Positions 7,869-16,773 of a stretch of DNA of 64,000 nt are shown here, piece by piece. This DNA comes from Myxococcota bacterium (lineage in GTDB: Bacteria; Myxococcota; UBA727; JAHDBA01). The translations under genes and the position numbers were made by a program. The stretch lies in contig JAHDBA010000012.1 in the NCBI GenBank assembly GCA_020630615.1, positions 1 through 64,000 of the forward strand, written 5' to 3'. How positions within the stretch are numbered: the first letter of the stretch is position 1; every line of letters starts with the position of its first letter. The notes below the pieces were generated by a model that searched no databases, was not told the DNA's origin, and was given only the letters and a program-made list of their open reading frames with translations.

Positions 7869-9508
7869 CCATCGACATTGTAATATTCATCACTTATGCA
7901 CTGGTTGCATTCGGGCTTGCATTCTGGTCGCGTCGACAGTCTAACGAGAGTCATGAAAATTCGAGCACGACACAAGAGTCAGAAGGAGTTGTACAAACCC
8001 GGGAGCTCTTCCTTGGTGGGCGCAACCTTGGATGGTTTGCCGCGGGCACATCCATGGTCGCAACAACTTTCGCGGCGGATACACCGATTTGGGTTGCGGG
8101 TGTTGTCGCCGCAAAAGGAATCGCAGCAAACTGGGTGTGGTGGAATGTCGCCATTGCACACGTGATTGCAGCGGTCTGGTTTAGTCGTCGCTGGCAGCGT
8201 TCAGGAGTCGTCACCGACGCTGAACTCACAGAGCTTCGATACAGTGGGCCGTGGGCATTACGACTTCGTGTCTTTAAGGCACTTTTCTTTGGTGTGATCT
8301 TAAATGTAATGACGATGGCTTGGGTCATTAAAGCGATGGTCAAAATCTCGGAAGGTCTTTTCCCCAGCATCAACTCGCTAGGGGTCGTGACGCTATGTGT
8401 TCTTTTTTCCGCAACCTACACCAGTGTCGGTGGATTCCGGAGCGTCGTGCGTACCGACGGGATTCAATTCGCACTTGGGATGTCGGGCTCTTTGGCGCTT
8501 GCATTCTTTTGTGTTCGGCACTTGAGCACAACCGAGCAAAGCTTTCTGATCAAGGTTGAATCGGCGCTCCGCGAAAGCGGTCATCCATCTGAACTTTGGT
8601 TTGAGTTTTTCCCGACACATGAACAATCGGGTCTCACGTGGATCTATTTCTGTGTGTTGATGAGTGTGGGTTGGTGGCGCTATGCAGAAGGCAACGGCTA
8701 CATGGTTCAACGCCTAAGTGCATGTCGAAGCCCAGAAGATGCGGACAAGGCAAGCCTATGGTTTGCCATTGCACACAATGCACTACGCCCATGGCCGTGG
8801 ATCGTAGTGGGACTCGGGCTCATTGTTTTATATCCCAATCTTGAGGACAAAGAATTGGGGTATTCATTGGCCATGGCAGAGTTGTTACCCGCAGGCTGGC
8901 TCGGTGTCGCTTCGGTGTCCTTGGTTGCCGCTTTCATGTCAACGATGGACACCCATACGAACTGGGGTGCATCGTATTTGATCAATGATATTGTGCTTCG
9001 TGTGCTCAAACCGGATGCCTCCAATCGGCAGATCAAATTTTTGTCTCGCGTCTTCATCTTCGCATTGGCGACCGGTGCGGGGCTCGCATCAACCCAAATT
9101 GATTCCATCGCAGAGGTCTGGAAAATCTTCTTGGCAATAGGCGCAGGGCTGGGTTCTGTCAGTGCAATACGTTGGTTTTGGCGTCGAGTGAATGTTTTTG
9201 CGGAGTTGGGTGCGATGGTCGTAACCTTGGTTCTCACACTGGCCCTGCAAATTTTGCAAGGGTATGCGATCGTCAAATTTGAAGCGTGGCAGACAATGCT
9301 GCTGATTGCGCTTGGCTCGCTTGTGACTTGGGTCAGTTTGAGTCTTACGTTGCCAGGTGAGAGCGAAGAACATTGGGAACGCTTTCAGCAGCGGACCCGA
9401 GATGAACGCACCATTTCGACTCGCTTTGCCAAAACTCTCTTCGGTATTATAGTCGTTTACGTTTCGATTTTTGCAATCGGTAGCCTGACGCTTAAGCTTC
9501 TCAGTTGA
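7859..9508 (+). CDS. SSF-family sodium:solute symporter
   Basis: A 549-residue integral membrane transporter of the SSF family, expected to couple sodium entry to uptake of an unidentified solute. About 13 hydrophobic segments can be traced, beginning with one at residues 4-23. The region ELFLGGRNLGWFAAGTSMVATTFAADTP is the family's helix 1 signature, with the broken helix and small residues used for sodium binding. The C terminus ends in a final helix (FGIIVVYVSIFAIG). The ATG lies in the repeat shared with sequence downstream of the lipoprotein gene, and it has no strong ribosome site. Substrate cannot be assigned from sequence. Confidence 0.9.
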   Translation: MFSTIDIVIFITYALVAFGLAFWSRRQSNESHENSSTTQESEGVVQTRELFLGGRNLGWFAAGTSMVATTFAADTPIWVAGVVAAKGIAANWVWWNVAIAHVIAAVWFSRRWQRSGVVTDAELTELRYSGPWALRLRVFKALFFGVILNVMTMAWVIKAMVKISEGLFPSINSLGVVTLCVLFSATYTSVGGFRSVVRTDGIQFALGMSGSLALAFFCVRHLSTTEQSFLIKVESALRESGHPSELWFEFFPTHEQSGLTWIYFCVLMSVGWWRYAEGNGYMVQRLSACRSPEDADKASLWFAIAHNALRPWPWIVVGLGLIVLYPNLEDKELGYSLAMAELLPAGWLGVASVSLVAAFMSTMDTHTNWGASYLINDIVLRVLKPDASNRQIKFLSRVFIFALATGAGLASTQIDSIAEVWKIFLAIGAGLGSVSAIRWFWRRVNVFAELGAMVVTLVLTLALQILQGYAIVKFEAWQTMLLIALGSLVTWVSLSLTLPGESEEHWERFQQRTRDERTISTRFAKTLFGIIVVYVSIFAIGSLTLKLLS

Positions 9509-9531
9509 ACACGTTGCGAAGGTGAAAGTCG

Positions 9532-10314
9532 ATGTTTTGCGATGCGTTATGTGCTTTGAAAGCCAGTGAACTTGGCGACGAGCACCTCTTAAGGGGGCAA
9601 GGGAAAATACGACTTGCATCGACATGTCCTGCCGACTCAATGTTCGATGCAGTCCTTTGTAGTGAACATCGAGAACGCTTCGATGTATTGGTTGGTTTGC
9701 ACCCGATGCATGCGTGTCAAGAAGGTTTAGCGAGGTTGCTCGATGATTTTCGCGAACTTGCACACCATGAGGGCATTTGGGGGCTTGGAGAAATCGGTAT
9801 CGATGGGCGCATAGGGCAAGCACCTCTGCATCACCAAGTTGCGCTTTTTTGTGACGCACTGGCCATTGCGCGAGAGGTCGACAAGCCCATCGTTCTTCAC
9901 GTTGTGCGGGAGCACGGTCAAGCACTCAAATGCTTACGCAGCATTCGAAGACAATGGTCCGGTTACGTGCACGGGTTTTCCGGTTCCGTGCAACTTGCGA
10001 AAGAGTATGCTGAACTTGGCTTGGGTGTTTCGATTCATCCACGAGTGTTGTTTTCAATGCCGCAAAAAGTGGAGCTCTATCTCGATGCTCTGCCTCACGA
10101 GTTGCTTTTCTTTGAAAGCTCCTATCCGAGTTTCATTCGAGAAGGAGCTGTCTTTACACCCGCGATGCTCGCACAAAGGTTACGAGTTCTAGGCCTAGCT
10201 TCGGGCGGGTACGATAACCTTCGATACTATCCCAACAAGAATGGCGGAGCTGATCAGGAGTGCAAGCAGCCACGCTGCGCTCATATTTATGGGAGCACCT
10301 TGGGTGAAACTTGA
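9532..10314 (+). CDS. TatD-like protein lacking metal ligands
   Basis: A 260-residue relative of TatD metal-dependent nucleases, with the right order of landmarks: GLHPMHA, GLGEIGID, PIVLHVV and VHGFSGS. The N-terminal HxH of TatD (normally DTHCHL) is replaced here by DALCAL, and the late Asp motif (ETDAP-like) reads FESSYP. The two-metal centre therefore cannot form normally and nuclease activity is doubtful. AAGGTGA precedes the ATG. The last ~40 codons run 120 bp into the convergent lnt gene and do not look like a TatD C terminus, so an ancestral stop near 10200 may have been lost. It starts 23 bp after the symporter gene. Confidence 0.75.
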   Translation: MFCDALCALKASELGDEHLLRGQGKIRLASTCPADSMFDAVLCSEHRERFDVLVGLHPMHACQEGLARLLDDFRELAHHEGIWGLGEIGIDGRIGQAPLHHQVALFCDALAIAREVDKPIVLHVVREHGQALKCLRSIRRQWSGYVHGFSGSVQLAKEYAELGLGVSIHPRVLFSMPQKVELYLDALPHELLFFESSYPSFIREGAVFTPAMLAQRLRVLGLASGGYDNLRYYPNKNGGADQECKQPRCAHIYGSTLGET

Positions 10315-12243
10315 AACGATGTTGGACGTACCACTTGCGAGTGTGAGACCAAGTACCAAGAGGGTCGAAAAGAGAAAAGCAAGTCTTTTTCGTCGTGTGG
10401 GTTCAAGGTTTGCGATGGCAAGCCACCACAGCGCGATTGCGCCCATTTGGCGTTTTGCTGTTGCTGGGTCGCTCCATTGAACGATAAAGTGCGAGGCGAA
10501 AATGAGTGCGACAAGAAGCACCAACAACAACGATACCTTTCGTTGTCGATGTGTTGCTCGAAGCCATCGTCCATTTTTGGTTAGCAATGCCCATGTCCAT
10601 AAGATCCAATAGAGTAAGAGCAAGGTCAATGGAATAACATCACCAAGGGTTGTATACATTGTATCTCGCGTGATAATCGGAACATCGACAATATGTGCCA
10701 ATGTTTCATACATTGGAGTTAAATCATGAAGCTCCCCGTAGATATCGACCCAGCCTGAGATGCCGGTATTGGCGACTCGAACCACTGGCCGCCCAGACTC
10801 GACAGCACGCATCGCGTACATGTAAAGGTGTTGTGTTGCAGCCGAAGAGACACCATACCAGCCATCGTTGGTGACATTGACGAAAAGCTCCGCTCCACGC
10901 TTGGTGTAGTGACGCGTAATCTCTGGGAAGATCCCTTCGTAGCACACCGTACCCGCCACACGGACTTCATCATCACCAATGGTTAGGTTAATGGGGTCTT
11001 CGAGCATTCCCGATGCGAGCATACCGGGTACAAGTTTACCGGCGATCCAACTTGCGGGCCAAGGCGTGAATTCCCCGAAGGGAACGAGATGTGATTTATC
11101 AAAACGCTTTAGGATATTGAGGTTGGAATCCGTCACGAAGATCGTGTTGTATTTTGATGGTTTTTGATGCGGGTTTCGTTCACGCGCCTCCGCCGGAGTC
11201 TGTTTTGCAAGACCCCCAATCAATGCAGGCGGCATCACGCGGGTCGAGCTTTCATCCCAGCCATTTACCTTTTTTGCAGGGAGTTGTTTGGCTTCGGATG
11301 AAAAACGATAAGGGAGTGACGCCTCGGGCCAAACGATAAGTTCTGCACCATCATCAATCGCCTGATTCTGCAAAGCATGAAAACGATCCCGTATTTCGGA
11401 ACCGTACAGCGCAACTTTATTTTTAATACCTTGATCAATGTTGCCCTGCAAAAGGCCGATACGCACGACGCGATTGCCTTGCTCTTGATTGCTCAAGGTC
11501 TCGCTTTGTGCCGCAGCATCAACATGGGTTTTTCTTGGGCTATATGTTTGGGTGAGCCCATACGCGAGCCAAGTTACGAGTCCCACTGCAATAATGATCT
11601 GAAAGCTTCGATGACCACTTCGCTCAAAAGCATCCTCTTCAAACCATGACGCAATAAAGCCATTGCACATCATCCCGAGCCACGCGAGGCCGTAAACACC
11701 AACGACTGCCGCACCCTGTAAAAGGATCGGAATTGTCACGAAGGACATACCCACGTTGCCCCAGGGGTATCCGCCGGCAGGTGCAAAATTGAGAAGGAAC
11801 TCCATGCAGGCAAAGCCGGTTGGTAGACAAAGCCATAAAGGCCAGTTGAAACGGTCTGCAATAATTTTGCCGACCACGAATCCGCCTGCTGTGAAGCAGG
11901 CCAAGAAGCCGGTCAAGAGCAATAGAAAGAAGATTGCAATGGGTAGTGGTATCCCGCCAAAGACCGACATCGCTACCAATAGCCAATACATGACGATGGA
12001 GCGTTGAATGGTGATAACAAAAACCGAACGCCAAAAAATTTGTTTGAGTGAGGTGCTTTGTTTGAAAGTGAGTAAGAGCGGCAACCAGCCCACGAGCGCA
12101 AAGAGCCCAGTGAGGCCCGAGGAATCGATTGGTTTTTCACCGAAGGTTTCATGAACGAAAGGCTGAGAAAACCCAAGGCAAATCGCGCCCAAGAATAGGG
12201 AGAGCCAGCGAAGGCCGGAAAGACGCTGATCTTTCATAAACAT
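10195..12243 (-). CDS. lnt: Apolipoprotein N-acyltransferase with C-terminal membrane extension
   Basis: Lnt transfers the third acyl chain to the N-terminal Cys of lipoproteins at the inner membrane. The N-terminal half has about seven membrane segments, followed by the nitrilase-like domain. The catalytic triad is readable: Glu307 in VWPEASLPY, Lys383 in DKSHLVPFGEF and Cys434 in TVCYEGIFPE. The usual last helix comes at about 530. At 682 residues it is roughly 170 longer than E. coli Lnt; the extra part holds several more hydrophobic segments ending in KVIVPARS. The downstream end overlaps the convergent TatD-like gene by 120 bp. Many lipoproteins in this window would be its substrates. 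Confidence 0.95.
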   Translation of the reverse strand: MFMKDQRLSGLRWLSLFLGAICLGFSQPFVHETFGEKPIDSSGLTGLFALVGWLPLLLTFKQSTSLKQIFWRSVFVITIQRSIVMYWLLVAMSVFGGIPLPIAIFFLLLLTGFLACFTAGGFVVGKIIADRFNWPLWLCLPTGFACMEFLLNFAPAGGYPWGNVGMSFVTIPILLQGAAVVGVYGLAWLGMMCNGFIASWFEEDAFERSGHRSFQIIIAVGLVTWLAYGLTQTYSPRKTHVDAAAQSETLSNQEQGNRVVRIGLLQGNIDQGIKNKVALYGSEIRDRFHALQNQAIDDGAELIVWPEASLPYRFSSEAKQLPAKKVNGWDESSTRVMPPALIGGLAKQTPAEARERNPHQKPSKYNTIFVTDSNLNILKRFDKSHLVPFGEFTPWPASWIAGKLVPGMLASGMLEDPINLTIGDDEVRVAGTVCYEGIFPEITRHYTKRGAELFVNVTNDGWYGVSSAATQHLYMYAMRAVESGRPVVRVANTGISGWVDIYGELHDLTPMYETLAHIVDVPIITRDTMYTTLGDVIPLTLLLLYWILWTWALLTKNGRWLRATHRQRKVSLLLVLLVALIFASHFIVQWSDPATAKRQMGAIALWWLAIANLEPTRRKRLAFLFSTLLVLGLTLASGTSNIVSSFTQGAPINMSAAWLLALLISSAILVGIVSKVIVPARS

Positions 12244-12366
12244 AAAAAGATAGTGAAGACTTTTATCAAAAGATCAAAGGGTCGTATTCGCGGCGCAGCG
12301 ATAAACACTTATTATTTCAGTTATTTGAGAGAGAGAGCTTGCTCTTAGCGGGGTGAAGATGCATAA

Positions 12367-13404
12367 ATGCGTCCTATGACACGCTATTTATCAGGAATTC
12401 AGCCCACTGGAAAACCGCACCTCGGCAATTATTTTGGTGCTATTAAAGAGCATATTGAATGTGCAAAAAGTGCCCAGCCTGGCGAAGCCTTTTATTTTGT
12501 GGCGGACTACCATGCGCTGACAAACCCGAATGTGAACTCGGACGAACTTGAGCAAAATATTCGAGCGATTGCGGCAACCTATTTGGCACTGGGGCTTGAC
12601 CCGAATCGTGCAGTGCTTTTTCGTCAGAGCGATGTGCCGGAAGTGACTGAGCTTGCATGGATTCTCGCAACTTCGACAGGGATGGGACTCTTGGAGCGTG
12701 CCCACAGTTATAAAGACAAGGTCGCAAAAGGGATGAAGCCCAATGTAGGGCTCTTCACATACCCGCTTTTGATGGCCGCCGACATTTTGATTTACGACCC
12801 GGATATCGTCCCTGTGGGCAAAGATCAGATTCAACATATTGAAATGACGCAGGACATGGTGACCTACATCGACACCCGTTTTGGCCAGCAGGACGAATCA
12901 ATCTTAAAACGTCCCGAATGGAAACTCTCACAAACACCCAAAGTCGTCGGAATCGACGGTGAGAAAATGTCTTCATCCTATGGGAACGACATCTGGATCT
13001 TTGAGTCCGGGAAGGCTTTGAAGAAACGTGTGAACAAGATCGTGACAGACTCAAAAGCCCCGGAGGAGGCAAAGAACCCTGACGAGGTTATTCCTTTGCA
13101 GCTCTTGAAGCTTTTTGTTGAAGACGCCACGTACCAAGAATGGGCCACAAAGGTTAAGTCTGGAGGCGAGGGGGCTCCCGGGTATGGCCATATTAAAAAG
13201 GCCCTCATGGACGCCATGGATACAACCTTTGAAGACGCTCGCCTAGAATATCAGCGCCTGATGGAAAGAGACGAAGGAAAACGCGAGCTTGACCAGATCC
13301 TCACTGACGGGGGGAAAAAAGCCCGAAGCGTCGCACAATCGGTTCTTTTGAGGGTCATGCAGCGTGTAGGGTTGGGACATGTGACACAGCGATTGAGCTC
13401 GTGA
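12367..13404 (+). CDS. trpS: Tryptophanyl-tRNA synthetase
   Basis: Class I aminoacyl-tRNA synthetase that charges tRNA-Trp. The 345-residue length fits the bacterial enzyme. The HIGH-equivalent PHLGN follows GIQPTGK at residues 10-21, and the KMSSS motif (GEKMSSSYGN) is near residue 200. GMGLLERAHSYKDK and the sequence around DPDIVPVGKDQIQHIEMTQD are also typical. Two ATGs are possible, at 12367 and 12376; a GGGGTGA stretch suits the first better. Upstream, a short AGAGC/GCTCT hairpin lies in the leader, but no tryptophan-rich leader peptide or T-box was found. It is divergent from lnt. Confidence 0.96.
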   Translation: MRPMTRYLSGIQPTGKPHLGNYFGAIKEHIECAKSAQPGEAFYFVADYHALTNPNVNSDELEQNIRAIAATYLALGLDPNRAVLFRQSDVPEVTELAWILATSTGMGLLERAHSYKDKVAKGMKPNVGLFTYPLLMAADILIYDPDIVPVGKDQIQHIEMTQDMVTYIDTRFGQQDESILKRPEWKLSQTPKVVGIDGEKMSSSYGNDIWIFESGKALKKRVNKIVTDSKAPEEAKNPDEVIPLQLLKLFVEDATYQEWATKVKSGGEGAPGYGHIKKALMDAMDTTFEDARLEYQRLMERDEGKRELDQILTDGGKKARSVAQSVLLRVMQRVGLGHVTQRLSS

Positions 13405-13494
13405 GGGAGGAACCTCTCTTCCGAGGGCTTTTCTACATATCGAAACACATCATCCTAAACTTGCGTCCATCGCTGGTAGTGTGCAAAATGAGCT

Positions 13495-14667
13495 GTGGCA
13501 AATGCGAACTCAACCGGATCAAAACTCACAGAGGCTATCGTAGAGTCTTTACTCAAAGGGGGGAAGACGCGCGAGTGCGACCATGTTCTGGTGATTGGCT
13601 CTCGTGAGTTACCCAAGCTAAAACCACTGAAAACGAAATTGATTTATGCTTCGTCGGACGCCCATGCCGCCGGTGCCTTTCGAGGGAAGGGCTATCAGGT
13701 CGTCGATATTCCCGAATATATTGGCCGTCGCAGCGATCGAGTGAAAACTGCTATTTTGAGTGCGATGTCTCAGGGCTTGGTTCAAAACGGTGAGACCTTG
13801 CTTTGTGCACTGGGTAAAAAAGAGAATTTAGCTGTCGATACGGTGATGTTGGTTCCGGCCAAAAATTTTGGTTCGGGCTCAAGAAAAGGTGTGCTTGCCT
13901 CGTTGCCCGAAGAGATGCCTGCGGAGCTCTTTGAAGTTTGTGTTCAAGTTGCTTTGCGACTTGCGCGAGAGGGCTATGAAGGTCGAGCGTTGGGTTTGAT
14001 GATTATCTTGGGGGATTCAACGACAGTGATGGAGCATTCGCGCCCCCTCATGATGAACCCCTTTCAGGGGTATGCAGAAAGCCAGCGTAACATTTTTGAT
14101 ATGCCGGTTCGTGAGGCCATCCGCGCCTTCGCAATGTTGGATGGCGCCTTCATTGTTCGAAATGACGGAACCGTCTTGGCGGCAGGTCGCCATATTCAAG
14201 TTGGCGAACAAAAGCTCAATGTACCCTTTGGCTTGGGGGCTCGACACACTGCGGCAGCCGCAGCAACGAGTGAAAGCAATGCCATTGCAATCGCCGTCAG
14301 TCAGTCGACGGGAACCGTTCGTGTTTTTCGCGGCGGTTCGATTGCGTTAGAGCTTGAGCCGAGTGGTCGTCGTGAAAACTTTGCGCCCAAGGAGAGTGTT
14401 CCGGGTGAGCACGTGGTGAAGCAAACACGAAAGGCTCTGAAGAAAACATCGTCACAGAAATCGAAGGGGACAAGTGCAGCGCTCAAGAAAAAAAGCACTC
14501 CTTCAAAAGTCAAGAAGAAGGCGGGAAAACGAGTCGCCAAAAAAGCTGTAAAAAAAGCGACATCGAAAGCTGAGGGGCAGCAAGCATCGAAGAAAAGAAG
14601 TACACCACCACGAGATTCAGTCGCGACTGCATCGAAAACGCGCCGGATCAAAAGTTCAAAAAAGTAA
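13495..14667 (+). CDS. Diadenylate cyclase-domain protein with histone-H1-like tail
   Basis: The central part (about residues 190-300) is a DisA_N-type diadenylate cyclase domain that would make c-di-AMP from two ATP. DGAFIV (about 216) is the DGA motif, and FGLGARHTAAAA is the RHR-type motif with Thr in place of the second Arg, followed by the typical VSQSTGTVRVF. The N-terminal ~190 residues form an accessory domain I do not recognise. From about 305 the chain becomes a Lys/Ala/Ser-rich tail with KKAGKR, KKAVKKA and KTRRIKSSKK, resembling histone H1 or AlgP tails and likely to bind nucleic acid. The only start is GTG at 13495, directly after a stop, with a poor ribosome site. Confidence 0.85.
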   Translation: MANANSTGSKLTEAIVESLLKGGKTRECDHVLVIGSRELPKLKPLKTKLIYASSDAHAAGAFRGKGYQVVDIPEYIGRRSDRVKTAILSAMSQGLVQNGETLLCALGKKENLAVDTVMLVPAKNFGSGSRKGVLASLPEEMPAELFEVCVQVALRLAREGYEGRALGLMIILGDSTTVMEHSRPLMMNPFQGYAESQRNIFDMPVREAIRAFAMLDGAFIVRNDGTVLAAGRHIQVGEQKLNVPFGLGARHTAAAAATSESNAIAIAVSQSTGTVRVFRGGSIALELEPSGRRENFAPKESVPGEHVVKQTRKALKKTSSQKSKGTSAALKKKSTPSKVKKKAGKRVAKKAVKKATSKAEGQQASKKRSTPPRDSVATASKTRRIKSSKK

Positions 14668-14676
14668 GGAGTCAAA

Positions 14677-15030
14677 ATGACGATATTAATTCTATTTTGG
14701 GTTGTTTTCTTAATGGTCTTAGCGCCGTTTCTGAGCGCGACGATCATGCAGTTGAAAGGTTCGTGGGGCAAGGCAGCCTTGGTTGCGATACCCTTGTTCG
14801 GTCTGATGCAGATCTTTGGAATGATTTCGCAGCATTTGGGACCTTTGGGTGACAATCTATCGTTAATGATGACTTTGGCAGCATGGTTTCAGTTGGTACG
14901 CGTGGTGTATGGGACAGACCGGGCGTCGACTTTCGTGTTTCTATTTTGGCATCTCTTCTTCTTGTTGTTGGCCATCTCTTTGACAGCACTTTTCTTCAGT
15001 CAAAATCTCTTCTGGGTCTTTGGACTTTAG
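14677..15030 (+). CDS. Small four-helix membrane protein
   Basis: A 117-residue protein with four hydrophobic segments (about 2-22, 33-52, 62-77 and 85-108). No family is recognised. A strong AAGGAG site precedes the ATG, and the gene begins 9 bp after the cyclase stop, so both are probably expressed together. Its placement raises the possibility of a membrane partner for the c-di-AMP protein, but nothing in the sequence tests that. Confidence 0.7.
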   Translation: MTILILFWVVFLMVLAPFLSATIMQLKGSWGKAALVAIPLFGLMQIFGMISQHLGPLGDNLSLMMTLAAWFQLVRVVYGTDRASTFVFLFWHLFFLLLAISLTALFFSQNLFWVFGL

Positions 15031-15098
15031 ACGTTGTCACGATTTTTGAGAGATGGAAAAACTCAAAGTTCATGTCTCTTTCTTTTTGGTGAGCAAGA

Positions 15099-16757
15099 AT
15101 GACAAATCACGAACGATTTTCTAAAATTCCAACCCGAGTCTTTGAAGGTGCAGGGTTTTCGCGTCGTCCTGAGGTCGAGCTCTCGCGGCGTATTTTCGCG
15201 AATCGAGATCTCGAATTATCGAAAGTTGAGATGATTGGTTTTGACATGGATTATACGCTTGCGGTGTACAACAAAGAGCCGATGGAGCGCCTCCAATACG
15301 ACCTCACCCTTCAACGCATGATTGAGAACCTCGGGTATCCCAAGGCGATCGGGGCTTTAAATTACGACCCGGACTTCGTTCTACGTGGATTAACAATCGA
15401 TAAACGCAATGGAAACATCTTTAAAAGCGATGCATACAACCATGTAACCCGGGCGTACCACGGTCGTGCGGCCTTAAGTGCTGAACAGATTCAAGAAGAA
15501 TATCACGATACGGTCGTCAAAATTACATCGGATGATTTTGCTTCGCTCGACACACTCTTCGCGTTACCGGAAGCGAGTCTTTTCACAAATCTTGTCGACT
15601 ACTTTAGTCAACGCCTTGCAGAGGACAAGAGTGTTGAGCCCGTACAGTTGCCCTTGCATCACGAAACGGAGAACCGAACTCGAATTAATACGTGGAAGAT
15701 TGCACACGATGTCCGGACAGCGATTGATAGTATCCATAAGGACGGAAGTCTAAAGGGGATCATTGTAGCAGACTTGCCCACGTATATTTTACCCGATGAA
15801 GGATTGGCTTTGGCCCTCCATAAGTTACGTTCAGCCGGTAAGAAACTTTTTCTATTGACCAACTCCCACTGGCCTTACACCCAGTCGGTCATGAGTTACC
15901 TTTTGGACAATCGCCTTGAGGCTTACCCCGACTGGCGTCGCTATTTTGATTATGTTCTCGTTGCGGGTCGCAAACCAGCATTTTTTACGGAGCGTCAACC
16001 CTTTGATGAGCTCGTGGTCGACGGACGGGACTTTAAGTCTCAAACCTTTGATACCCTCGAGCTGCGTCGCGAACACGTCTACCACAAAGGGAATATCAAA
16101 GACTTTGAACGCCTGACCGGGTATTCGGCAGGGCAGATTCTCTACGTTGGCGATCATATCTTTGGTGACATTATGAGAAGCCGTAAAGATAGCCGTTGGC
16201 GTACATGTCTTGTTGTTGAAGAGCTCGAGAGGGAACTGGGGCTTTTCGTCAAACATCGTGAGGAAATTCACGAGCTTGCCCTTGTGGATGAGAAGCGGCA
16301 TGTACTCGACCGCGAGATTGCGGAGCGGCGTTCACAAATTGATCAACTCGAACTCTTGCTCGAAGAGGGGGCTCAGCCAAAGGTGGGCGTCGAAATACTC
16401 AAAGACGCGCTGGCACCAGCAGAGGAAATCGCAGAACTTTTAAAAACGTACAACAAGGAAGTTGACCAAGCGAAACGCGAACTGCGTCAACTGGATGAAG
16501 AGTCCCGCAAACTTCAAGACACGCTTGAAGATTACTTTAGCCCGACATGGGGCATGCTTTTTCGTGAAAACAATGAGCTCTCGCGTTTCGGTGCAGAAGT
16601 TCGGCAATATGCATGCGTTTATACGAGTCGAGTTTCAAATATGCTTCAGTACAGTCCGATGCATTTTTTCAGGGCGCCGCGAGAGTTGATGAGTCACGAC
16701 TATGCCGTGGCGGACAGTCGTGGGCTCTCAAATGTTCTTCGAATTGAAGAGCTTTGA
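15099..16757 (+). CDS. HAD-superfamily 5'-nucleotidase (cN-II-like)
   Basis: A 552-residue cytosolic protein of the HAD-IG 5'-nucleotidase family, related to eukaryotic purine nucleotidase cN-II. Motif I is GFDMDYTLAVY (Asp49, Asp51). The next stretch, RLQYDLTLQRMIENLGYP, is family-typical. Motif II is in LFLLTNSHWPYT and the late motif in ILYVGDHIFGDIMRSRKD. The C-terminal third (about 395-475) is rich in Glu, Leu and Lys heptads and is probably a coiled coil. It would dephosphorylate nucleoside monophosphates, IMP/GMP being the family precedent. The neighbouring MATE gene is convergent, with 16 bp between stops. Confidence 0.9.
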   Translation: MTNHERFSKIPTRVFEGAGFSRRPEVELSRRIFANRDLELSKVEMIGFDMDYTLAVYNKEPMERLQYDLTLQRMIENLGYPKAIGALNYDPDFVLRGLTIDKRNGNIFKSDAYNHVTRAYHGRAALSAEQIQEEYHDTVVKITSDDFASLDTLFALPEASLFTNLVDYFSQRLAEDKSVEPVQLPLHHETENRTRINTWKIAHDVRTAIDSIHKDGSLKGIIVADLPTYILPDEGLALALHKLRSAGKKLFLLTNSHWPYTQSVMSYLLDNRLEAYPDWRRYFDYVLVAGRKPAFFTERQPFDELVVDGRDFKSQTFDTLELRREHVYHKGNIKDFERLTGYSAGQILYVGDHIFGDIMRSRKDSRWRTCLVVEELERELGLFVKHREEIHELALVDEKRHVLDREIAERRSQIDQLELLLEEGAQPKVGVEILKDALAPAEEIAELLKTYNKEVDQAKRELRQLDEESRKLQDTLEDYFSPTWGMLFRENNELSRFGAEVRQYACVYTSRVSNMLQYSPMHFFRAPRELMSHDYAVADSRGLSNVLRIEEL

Positions 16758-16773
16758 GCGAGAGGCGAAGTCT

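Noticed and set aside
8707-9925. Long antisense frames opposite the symporter and TatD-like genes (189 and 278 codons)
   Set aside because: They lie fully opposite genes with clear family signatures, have odd composition and no ribosome site.
12320-12345. Attenuator or T-box before trpS
   Set aside because: Only a 5-bp AGAGC/GCTCT hairpin is present, with no Trp codon run, T-box sequence or terminator.
14301-14855. 184-codon minus-strand frame opposite the Lys-rich tail of the cyclase
   Set aside because: Phe/Ser/Ala-rich mirror of AAG/GCG repeats; a typical shadow of a repetitive coding strand.
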